Shown piece by piece: positions 12,613 through 17,805 of a stretch of 17,805 bases of DNA. Positions within the stretch are counted from its first letter, which is position 1, and the number at the start of each line of letters is the position of its first letter. Origin of the DNA: an uncultured Faecalibacterium sp. GTDB taxonomy: Bacteria > Bacillota > Clostridia > Oscillospirales > Ruminococcaceae. The notes under the pieces are model-generated. The model had not been told where the DNA came from, searched no databases, and saw nothing but the letters and a program-made list of their open reading frames with translations. The stretch spans positions 1 through 17,805 of the forward strand of contig CAKTCK010000039.1 of the NCBI GenBank assembly GCA_934539245.1, in the 5' to 3' direction. Both the position numbers and the translations under genes were made by a program.

Positions 12613-14369
12613 TATTCCAGATACATCCGCCGCAGCCGCATCAGGCGGGCGGGGGTCAGGCCGTATTCGGCTTCCAGATAGCTCTCGGCGCTGCCGTAGT
12701 CCTGCCGGATGGTGCGCAGCACAAAGGGCGCGGCCTCCGGGTCTACCCCGGCGGCGGTCTGCCAGCGCATTTTTTGCGCCGGGTCGGCGGCGATCTCCGC
12801 CGCATGGTCAGCCAGGGCCTTTTCGATCTCGGTGGCGCGGCAGAGGTTGGTGCGGGCAAAGTCCGCGCAGATGGTCTCGTCTGAAGCACCCAGCGCCAGC
12901 AGGATCAGCATGGCGGCTACGCCGGTGCGATCCTTGCCCGATGTGCAGTGGAACAGGATGGGCGTCTCACCGGCTTCCAGCGCCCGGAACAGCTCCTTGA
13001 ACGCCTTGTTGCCGGTGAGCATCTGCCGGTACATCAGCTGGGAGAGGTTCGTCCCGGCGGGGACGCTCTGCACCAGCCGCTGGATGTCGTTGGGAGAAAA
13101 ATCGATCTCCTGCCCGGAGGCATCCCGCAGACCGCAGATCTGCACCAGCCGTGCGCCGTCCGGCACATAGTCCGGCAGCTTGGCGGCCTCTGCGCCGCTG
13201 CGCAGGTCAAGGATGAGCCGCAGTCCCAGCCCGTCCAGCCGGGCGCGGTCGGCTTCGGTGGTCAGCCGCCCGGTGGGGAAGCCCCGGTAGATCTGCCCCC
13301 ACTTTACGGTCTTGCCCTCGTCGGCGCGGTAGCCTCCCAGCTCCCGGAAGTTGTTGCCGCCCGCAAAGGGCAGCTGGGTGCCCGGGGCGGGATGTTCCGG
13401 GGCAGATTTTGCGGCGGCGCTGGAAAGCACCGGCGCGGTGTAGAAGGGCTTTGCCGGCCGTCCCCGGCGGGGCGGCAGGCTGACGGTGCTGCCCAAAACC
13501 TCCAGCAGATAGCTGCGCAGCAGGTCGATGTAGGCAGAGCTGGTGTCCCGCCGCTGCACCAGCGAGACGCACAGCGGGGGCATATCCTCCAGCAGCACGT
13601 CCCGCACCCGGTCCAGCTCCCGCCGGGCGCCGGGCTCGTAGCGGGTCAGGCAGGTGCACAGCTGCTCCTGCACCAGATAGTAGGCCTGATAAAAGCTGGG
13701 ACCGATCTCGGCGTTGGGTGCAAAACCCGCCCGGGCACAGGCCGCCCACAGCGGGCTGAACAGATCCTGCCGCAGGCTGGGCAGCAGCACCCGCTGCCCG
13801 CGCAGCTCTGCCAGCGGGATGCGCTCCTTTTCCCAGAAGGGGTGTCCCCGGGGCACCAGCAGGCAGGCGGGGTCTGCCCGCAGGGTGGTGCGCGCCAGCA
13901 CCGGCGCGGCGCAGCCAAGGTCGATGACAAGGCCCGCGTCCAGCTCGCCCTGCTCTACTCCATCGGCCACGGCATCGTTGTCCAGCAGACGGAACCGCAT
14001 TTCCACATGGGGGTACTGCTGCCGGAACTTGTCCAGCTGCGTTTCCAGCCCGGGCAGGTAGTCCGGCACCAGCGCCACGCTGATGCCGATGCGCACCGGC
14101 TGGGCAGACTGGATCTCTGCCCGCAGCGCGGCCTGCATCTGCTGGAACTGCTCCACCACCGGGGCGGCGTGGCGCTGTAAGCTCATGCCCCGGTCGGTGA
14201 GCGCCAGCTTGTGGTGGGCGCTGATGAACAGCGGCCCGCACATTTCGGCCTCCAGTGCAGAGATGCTCTGGCGCAGCGCCTGCCGCGACAGGAACAGCCG
14301 CTGTGCGGCGCGGGTATAATTCATTTCTTCGCACAGGGTCAAAAAGTAGTGCAGCTGGCGGATATCCAT
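12612..14369 (-). CDS. LysR-type regulator fused to a tyrosine-phosphatase-like domain
   Basis: A continuous 585-residue frame joins two unrelated families. Residues 1-60 are a LysR-type winged helix (MDIRQLHYFLTLCEEMNYTR, then AAQRLFLSRQALRQSISALE). Residues about 88-295 are a LysR ligand-binding domain (starting QPVRIGISVALVPDYLP). A Pro/Ala-rich linker spans about 296-332. Residues 333-585 look like the MptpB/Y_phosphatase3 class of protein tyrosine/lipid phosphatases: NFRELGGY (340-347), KWGQIYRG, ILDLRS, and the active-site loop HCTSGKDRTG (474-483) with catalytic Cys475 and Arg481 present. The ATG at 14369 is 5-6 bases after GGAGG, and the frame upstream of it lacks a site. It is probably a one-gene unit. 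Ligand, phosphatase substrate and target promoters are unknown; the fusion suggests DNA binding linked to dephosphorylation. Confidence 0.9.
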   Translation of the reverse strand: MDIRQLHYFLTLCEEMNYTRAAQRLFLSRQALRQSISALEAEMCGPLFISAHHKLALTDRGMSLQRHAAPVVEQFQQMQAALRAEIQSAQPVRIGISVALVPDYLPGLETQLDKFRQQYPHVEMRFRLLDNDAVADGVEQGELDAGLVIDLGCAAPVLARTTLRADPACLLVPRGHPFWEKERIPLAELRGQRVLLPSLRQDLFSPLWAACARAGFAPNAEIGPSFYQAYYLVQEQLCTCLTRYEPGARRELDRVRDVLLEDMPPLCVSLVQRRDTSSAYIDLLRSYLLEVLGSTVSLPPRRGRPAKPFYTAPVLSSAAAKSAPEHPAPGTQLPFAGGNNFRELGGYRADEGKTVKWGQIYRGFPTGRLTTEADRARLDGLGLRLILDLRSGAEAAKLPDYVPDGARLVQICGLRDASGQEIDFSPNDIQRLVQSVPAGTNLSQLMYRQMLTGNKAFKELFRALEAGETPILFHCTSGKDRTGVAAMLILLALGASDETICADFARTNLCRATEIEKALADHAAEIAADPAQKMRWQTAAGVDPEAAPFVLRTIRQDYGSAESYLEAEYGLTPARLMRLRRMYLE

Positions 14370-14404
14370 GGTCTCCTCCCGGGAAGTGTGTTTGTTCTGG
14401 ACAA

Positions 14405-14433
14405 AGAATACCGCTTTTTCGGCGGAATGTAAA
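14405..14433 (-). promoter_or_regulatory. Promoter of the LysR-phosphatase gene, with inverted repeat
   Basis: On the minus strand, TTTACA (14433-14428), 17 bases, then TATTCT (14410-14405). The spacer holds CCGC/GCGG arms (14425-14422 and 14414-14411) around a run of A. A site inside its own promoter would suit LysR-type autoregulation; that is inference. Confidence 0.65.
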
Positions 14434-14445
14434 GAGAAGGGCAGC

Positions 14446-14480
14446 AAAAAGCCGCTACACGGCGGCAGCCGTGCAGCGGC
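14446..14480 (-). terminator. Intrinsic terminator of nagB
   Basis: On the minus strand, GCCGCTGCACGGC pairs with GCCGTGTAGCGGC (one G-T wobble) around TGCC and is followed by TTTTT. It begins 16 bases after the nagB stop. Confidence 0.93.
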
Positions 14481-14496
14481 TCAGAAGCTTGGAGGA

Positions 14497-15225
14497 TCAG
14501 ATCAGGCTCAGAGCCTCTTCATCGCCCACCAGAATGAAGTCCGGGTGCATCTGCAGGATGCTTGCGGGCACCTCGGGGGTGACGGGGCCGAAGAAGGCCT
14601 TTTTGACGATCTCGGCCTTGCCTGCGCCGTTGACCACCATCAGCACCTTGCGTGCCTGCATGATGGTGCGGATGCCCATGGTGTAGGCCTGCTTGGGCAC
14701 CAGATCCACGTTGCCGTCAAAGAAGCGCTTGTTGGCCTCGATGGTCTCCTGGGTCAGGTCCACGCAGTGGGTGCCCAGATCAAAGGCATCGTGGGGCTCG
14801 TTGAAGCCGATGTGGCCGTCATGGCCGATGCCCAGCAGCTGCAGATCCACGCCGCCCACGCTGCGGATGACCTCATCGTAGCGCTTGCACTCAGCCTCGG
14901 CATCCAGATTGGTGCCGTCCGGCAGGTTGATGTGGGCGGGGTCAATGTTCACATGGTCGAACAGGTTGCGGTGCATAAAGCTCCAGTAGCTTTCCGGGTG
15001 ATCCTTGGGCAGGCCGCGGTACTCGTCCAGATTGACGGAGGTGACCTCAGAAAAATCCAGATCTCCCTCGTTGTAGCGCTCCACCAGCTTCTCATAGGTG
15101 CCAACGGGGGTGCCGCCGGTAGCCAGACCCAGCACACAGTCCGGCTTCATGATGACCTGCGCAGAAATGATGTTTGCTGCCTTGCGGGACATATCAGCGT
15201 AGTCCTTTGTACGAATGATCTTCAC
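14497..15225 (-). CDS. nagB: Glucosamine-6-phosphate deaminase NagB
   Basis: NagB converts glucosamine 6-phosphate to fructose 6-phosphate and ammonia in the cytoplasm, the last step of amino-sugar use. I chose the GTG at 15225 (242 residues, the length of B. subtilis NagB): AGAGGT lies 8 bases upstream, and the protein then begins KIIRTKDYADMSRKAA, as the family does. An ATG at 15249 would add eight residues and has only a weak site. Catalytic residues are present at the expected places: Asp67 in NLDEYRGL, Asp136 and His138 in GIGHDGHIGFNEP, and Glu143 there. nagA and a nag regulator are not in the window. It is a separate unit with its own terminator. Confidence 0.96.
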   Translation of the reverse strand: MKIIRTKDYADMSRKAANIISAQVIMKPDCVLGLATGGTPVGTYEKLVERYNEGDLDFSEVTSVNLDEYRGLPKDHPESYWSFMHRNLFDHVNIDPAHINLPDGTNLDAEAECKRYDEVIRSVGGVDLQLLGIGHDGHIGFNEPHDAFDLGTHCVDLTQETIEANKRFFDGNVDLVPKQAYTMGIRTIMQARKVLMVVNGAGKAEIVKKAFFGPVTPEVPASILQMHPDFILVGDEEALSLI

Positions 15226-15260
15226 GATAAACGACCTCTCATTCTTCATTTACTCTTTGT

Positions 15261-15285
15261 GGGCGGTGCACAGCGGCACACGCCC
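15261..15285. other. Hairpin in the nagB leader region
   Basis: GGGCGGTGC (15261-15269) pairs with GCACACGCCC (15276-15285) with one bulged base. It lies 36 bases upstream of the nagB start and could be a leader hairpin or an operator. I could not fix a confident nagB promoter; TTATGG-18-GATAAA further upstream is only weak. Confidence 0.35.
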
Positions 15286-15428
15286 GCATCTAGTCCAAGT
15301 TTATCACATTTGCCGACGGAAAGCCATAAAACGGCACAATTTTTCCGGTTTTCCGTTTCTTTTGGAAAAAGTGCCTTAAAAACCGGCTGAAGTATCGTTC
15401 TTTTGCACAAAAGGATGCGCGCAGGAGG

Positions 15429-15965
15429 TCAGTCCGCAAACCCGGCCTTTTGCAGTGCAGTGAGCAGCAGCGGGATGAGCACCAGCTGCGCCACGATGCC
15501 CGGCACGGCGGTGAAAAGCGCCCCGGACAAAAAGGCGCTGAAGGGGAAGCTGCCGCCGGTCAGCCCCGCCAGCACAAAGCGCACGATGCCCCATACGATG
15601 CGGCCGGACACCATAGCGGTCAGCAGCACGGCGTAGAGCGCGGGCAGGGTGTGTTTTACCTTGCGCCACACCAGCCCGGACACCAGCCCGTAGGTGGCCA
15701 GCTCAAAGGCCATGGAGATGGCCACCGGGAACATGGGCGGCATGCCGAACAGCACCGAGCGCAGCAGCGGGGCGGCAAAGCCCAAAGCCAGCCCCCACGG
15801 GCCGCCCAGCACAAAGCCGCACAGCAGCACCGGGAAGTGCATCGGGCAGAGCATATTGCCCACCTTGGGCACCTGACCGGTGAGCAGGGGCAGCACAAAG
15901 GCCAGCGCTAAAAACAGGGCGGCCAGCACCAGCTGCCGCACGGTTTTGGTGTTTTTGGTTTTCAT
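15429..15965 (-). CDS. ECF transporter S component, substrate unassigned
   Basis: A 178-residue integral membrane protein with about five to six hydrophobic segments. It resembles substrate-binding (S) components of energy-coupling-factor vitamin transporters. Distinctive stretches are GNMLCPMHFPVLLCGFVLGG and LLRSVLFGMPPMFPVAISMAFELATYGLVSGL; I recall this subfamily as common in Clostridia, but its ligand is not something I can name reliably. It would recruit a shared EcfA/EcfA'/EcfT module encoded elsewhere. The ATG at 15965 has a near-perfect AAAGGAGG 7 bases upstream; the frame extends upstream without support. The long leader has a terminator-like hairpin directly before the ribosome binding site, a strong hint of ligand-responsive control. 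No clear terminator follows the gene. Confidence 0.88.
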   Translation of the reverse strand: MKTKNTKTVRQLVLAALFLALAFVLPLLTGQVPKVGNMLCPMHFPVLLCGFVLGGPWGLALGFAAPLLRSVLFGMPPMFPVAISMAFELATYGLVSGLVWRKVKHTLPALYAVLLTAMVSGRIVWGIVRFVLAGLTGGSFPFSAFLSGALFTAVPGIVAQLVLIPLLLTALQKAGFAD

Positions 15966-16128
15966 CAGGGTTCCTCCTTTTTTCAGCCGCAAAATAAAAA
16001 GGAGTCTGCCCCGGCATTCCATGCCAAAGGCAGACCCCTTCGTGGCGTCTGTTTCAAAAAAAATATTGCTTGCTGGGGAAAGCGGCAGGCTGCTGCCCGC
16101 CCGTGCCCGGCTTCCTGCCGGAACGATG
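15966..16128 (-). promoter_or_regulatory. Candidate riboswitch/attenuator leader of the ECF S component
   Basis: The transcribed leader is about 160 bases. From 5' to 3' (minus strand) it holds CGGCAGG pairing with CCTGCCG around 16121-16082, and inner GGCAG/CTGCC alternatives. An anti-terminator candidate follows: CAGACGCC with GGGGTCTG (16051-16031, one mismatch, loop ACGAA). That uses the same GGGGTCTG as the terminator at 15991-16038, so the two folds exclude each other. I compared it by eye with TPP, FMN, THF, preQ1, cobalamin and ZTP consensus features and found no clear match. Confidence 0.55.
15991..16038 (-). terminator. Attenuator-type terminator in the ECF S-component leader
   Basis: On the minus strand, GGGGTCTGCC pairs with GGCAGACTCC (one G-T wobble) with an inner hairpin GGCAT/ATGCC, followed by TTTTTATTTT. 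It lies between the gene's own promoter and its ribosome binding site, so it should control that gene. Confidence 0.8.
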
Positions 16129-16134
16129 GTCAAA

Positions 16135-16163
16135 AGTATAACAAACCATTTTGCCCCTGTCAA
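16135..16163 (-). promoter_or_regulatory. Promoter of the ECF S component
   Basis: On the minus strand, a perfect TTGACA (16163-16158), 17 bases, TATACT (16140-16135) preceded by TGT, an extended -10. This is one of the strongest promoters in the window. Confidence 0.8.
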
Positions 16164-16173
16164 GCGGGGAGGA

Positions 16174-16190
16174 TGTCTGCAAAATAGACA
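16174..16190. promoter_or_regulatory. Operator-like palindrome between divergent promoters
   Basis: TGTCT-N7-AGACA is a perfect inverted repeat. It lies just upstream of the ECF promoter and about 60 bases before the tkt -35. TCTGCAAAA overlaps it and repeats at 16203-16211. Confidence 0.35.
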
Positions 16191-16248
16191 AAAATCGGTC
16201 TTTCTGCAAAAAAATTTCCCCGGGGCTGTACATTTTGCTGGAAGAAGC

Positions 16249-16277
16249 TTGACCTTTTTGCATAGAACGGATAATAT
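16249..16277 (+). promoter_or_regulatory. Promoter of the split transketolase genes
   Basis: TTGACC (16249-16254), 17 bases, TAATAT (16272-16277). The leader of about 95 bases holds AGCGC/GCGCT and CGGC/GCCG stems (16291-16323) followed by TTTTTT after 10 bases, and a small ATGAA/TTCAT hairpin near 16346-16362. Confidence 0.75.
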
Positions 16278-16377
16278 AAAATCGAAAAAAAGCGCGCTGC
16301 GGCAGTCTTGACGCCGGGGCGCTGACGAGAGGCTTTTTTGAGCGCATGAATTCTGAGGTTCATACGGGAGGACCATC

Positions 16378-17229
16378 ATGACAAATGCTGAAAAACTTAC
16401 CCTGAAAAAGCACGCCTGCCACATCCGCATGGGCGTGATCGAAGGGACCCACAGTGCAGGCTGTGGTCATCCGGGCGGCAGTCTGAGCATTGCAGACGTG
16501 CTGTCTTATCTGTACTTTAAGGAACTGAACGTAGACCCTGCCCAGCCCAAGATGGCGAACCGCGACCGTCTGGTGCTGTCCAAGGGTCATGCCGCCCCGG
16601 CACTGTACGCAGCGCTGGCAGAGCGGGGCTTCTTCCCGGTGGAAGAGCTCAAGACCCTGCGCAAGATCGGCAGCCGCCTGCAGGGCCACCCCAACATGAA
16701 CAGCGTGCCCGGCGTGGATATGTCCACCGGCAGTCTGGGTCAGGGCATCTCTGCCGCCTGCGGCATGGCGCTGGGCGCAAAGCACGCCGGCTCTGCCGTG
16801 AATGTTTACGCCATTCTGGGCGACGGCGAGGTGGAAGAGGGCGAATGCTGGGAGGCCTTTATGTTTGCCGCCCACTACGGCCTTTCTAACCTGTGCGTGA
16901 TGCTGGACCGCAACCATCTGCAGATCGACGGCACCACTGAGACTGTCATGAACAGCGCCCCGCTGGAGGATAAGCTCCGCGCCTTCAACTTCAACGTGGT
17001 CACCATCAACGGCCACGACTTTGACCAGATCGAGAGCGCCGTGCAGGCCTTCCACGCCGAGACCGAAAAGCCCACCTGCATCATTCTGGATACCGTCAAG
17101 GGCACCGGCGTTTCCTATATGACCAATTCTGTTGCATGGCACGGCAAGGGCCCCAACGATGAAGAGTATCAGGTGGCCATGAACGAGCTGAACGCCGCCT
17201 ATGCCGCGCTGGAACAGGAGGAGAACTGA
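16378..17229 (+). CDS. Transketolase, N-terminal (thiamine diphosphate) subunit
   Basis: This is the first half of a transketolase that is encoded as two genes; together they move two-carbon units between pentose phosphate and glycolytic sugars. The 283-residue protein carries GHPGGSLS (30-37), [13 protein letters not shown] (68-80), the thiamine-diphosphate/metal motif [13 protein letters not shown] (148-160), and DRNHLQIDG near 177-185. The ATG has GGGAGGA 5 bases upstream. It is followed after one base by the C-terminal subunit gene, so the two should be made in equal amounts. Split transketolases occur in many Firmicutes and archaea. A related activity (sulfolysis or DXP-like enzymes) is possible but less likely. 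Confidence 0.94.
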   Translation: MTNAEKLTLKKHACHIRMGVIEGTHSAGCGHPGGSLSIADVLSYLYFKELNVDPAQPKMANRDRLVLSKGHAAPALYAALAERGFFPVEELKTLRKIGSRLQGHPNMNSVPGVDMSTGSLGQGISAACGMALGAKHAGSAVNVYAILGDGEVEEGECWEAFMFAAHYGLSNLCVMLDRNHLQIDGTTETVMNSAPLEDKLRAFNFNVVTINGHDFDQIESAVQAFHAETEKPTCIILDTVKGTGVSYMTNSVAWHGKGPNDEEYQVAMNELNAAYAALEQEEN

Positions 17230-17230
17230 G

Positions 17231-17805
17231 ATGGCAGACGTGAAAAAGATCGCAACCCGCGACAGCTACGGCAACACCCTGAAGGAGCTGGCAGCGGAAG
17301 GCCACGATGATTTGGTGGTGCTGGACGCCGATCTGGCCGCCGCTACCAAGACCGGCATGTTCCAGAAGGCATACCCGGATCGTCACTTTGACTGCGGCAT
17401 CGCCGAGGGCAACATGGTAGGCGTGGCCGCAGGTCTGGCCGCCATGGGCTATGTGCCCTTTGTTTCCAGCTTTGCCATGTTCGCAGCAGGCCGCGCCTTT
17501 GAGCAGGTGCGCAACTCTGTGGGCTATCCCCACCTGAATGTGAAGATCGGCGCTACCCACGGCGGCATCTCCGTGGGCGAGGACGGCGCTTCCCACCAGT
17601 GCTGCGAGGACTTTGCCCTGATGCGCAGCATCCCCGGCATGACCGTCATCTGCCCCGCCGATGATATCGAGGCACGCGCCGCCGTGCGCGCCGCCTACGC
17701 CATGGAAGGCCCCGTCTACCTGCGCTTCGGCCGTCTGGCTGTGCCTGTGTTCCACGATGAGGCCAACTACCACTTTGAGCTGGGCAAGGGCGAGCAGCTG
17801 ACCGA
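17231..17805 (+). CDS. Transketolase, C-terminal subunit (partial, runs off the window)
   Basis: The second half of the split transketolase. It starts at ATG 17231, one base after the first subunit's stop, with AGGAGG (17217-17222) lying in the end of the first gene, 8 bases upstream. About 191 residues are visible before the window ends without a stop. The family pyrimidine-binding region is present: [18 protein letters not shown] (about 53-70) with the catalytic-type Glu in [26 protein letters not shown] (76-95), then [17 protein letters not shown] (106-122). The C-terminal domain is not in the window. Confidence 0.93.
   Translation, partial: MADVKKIATRDSYGNTLKELAAEGHDDLVVLDADLAAATKTGMFQKAYPDRHFDCGIAEGNMVGVAAGLAAMGYVPFVSSFAMFAAGRAFEQVRNSVGYPHLNVKIGATHGGISVGEDGASHQCCEDFALMRSIPGMTVICPADDIEARAAVRAAYAMEGPVYLRFGRLAVPVFHDEANYHFELGKGEQLT

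Noticed and set aside
12948..14180. Plus-strand open frame opposite the LysR-phosphatase gene
   Set aside because: Composition of an antisense shadow; the opposite frame has two clear domains and a proper ribosome binding site.
14368..15390. Plus-strand open frame opposite nagB
   Set aside because: Antisense shadow of a gene with all catalytic residues; no ribosome binding site.
16082..16128. ZTP riboswitch resemblance (CCGGGCACGGGCGGGCAG)
   Set aside because: The GC-rich segment superficially resembles the 3' part of the ZTP motif, but the conserved 5' half and pseudoknot partners are not visible.
15966..16430. Long N-terminal extension of the ECF S component
   Set aside because: It would cross the leader, its terminator and the promoter. 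AAAGGAGG before 15965 fixes the start.
1..17805. CRISPR array, transposase or prophage genes
   Set aside because: No regularly spaced direct repeats and no recombinase, transposase or phage protein were seen; the repeats found are hairpin elements.

Overview
The window is a moderately GC-rich stretch of a low-complexity-AT-promoter, Firmicutes-type chromosome. Strong AGGAGG-like ribosome binding sites, sigma-A type promoters, many intrinsic terminators, RNase Y, an ECF vitamin-type transporter S component, a split transketolase and lipoproteins all fit a gut Oscillospiraceae member. The protein style is most like Faecalibacterium or a close relative; this is inferred from memory of the families, not from a search. 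No rRNA, CRISPR array, prophage or transposase gene was seen.

Layout. (1) 1-150: a tRNA-Lys(UUU) on the minus strand with its terminator. (2) 554-1642: two consecutive small lipoproteins of unknown function with twin-arginine signal peptides. (3) 1885-6369: a high-affinity phosphate uptake cluster, pstS-pstC-pstA-pstB-phoU, in the standard order. It has regulatory-looking hairpins before pstS and between pstS and pstC, and a dispersed repeat between pstA and pstB. No phoP/phoR pair is present. (4) 6370-6910: a repeat-rich gap, then a 132-residue AraC-type DNA-binding protein, a GNAT acetyltransferase and the Na+/serine-threonine symporter sstT. (5) 9921-12181, minus strand: a small lipoprotein and ribonuclease Y (rny). 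(6) 12612-15965, minus strand: an unusual LysR-type regulator fused to a tyrosine-phosphatase-like domain, glucosamine-6-phosphate deaminase (nagB), and an ECF S component behind a leader that looks like a riboswitch or attenuator. (7) 16378-17805, plus strand: the two halves of a split transketolase, the second running off the window.

How the genes work together. PstS captures phosphate outside the cell, PstC/PstA form the channel, PstB drives it with ATP and PhoU restrains it. SstT brings in serine and threonine. NagB and transketolase feed amino-sugar and pentose carbon into central metabolism. RNase Y is the membrane-anchored mRNA decay enzyme.

The most interesting material is (a) the LysR-phosphatase fusion; (b) a dispersed intergenic repeat present four times (4768-4880, 7980-8197, 9714-9830, 12539-12612), always on the strand of the gene upstream, with a hairpin whose paired bases change together and, in two copies, a crossing pair of stems like a pseudoknot; (c) the ECF leader, with promoter, mutually exclusive hairpins and terminator before the ribosome binding site; and (d) a second hairpin repeat family (four copies) and a REP-doublet-like element after pstS. 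All were found by eye on this sequence only.
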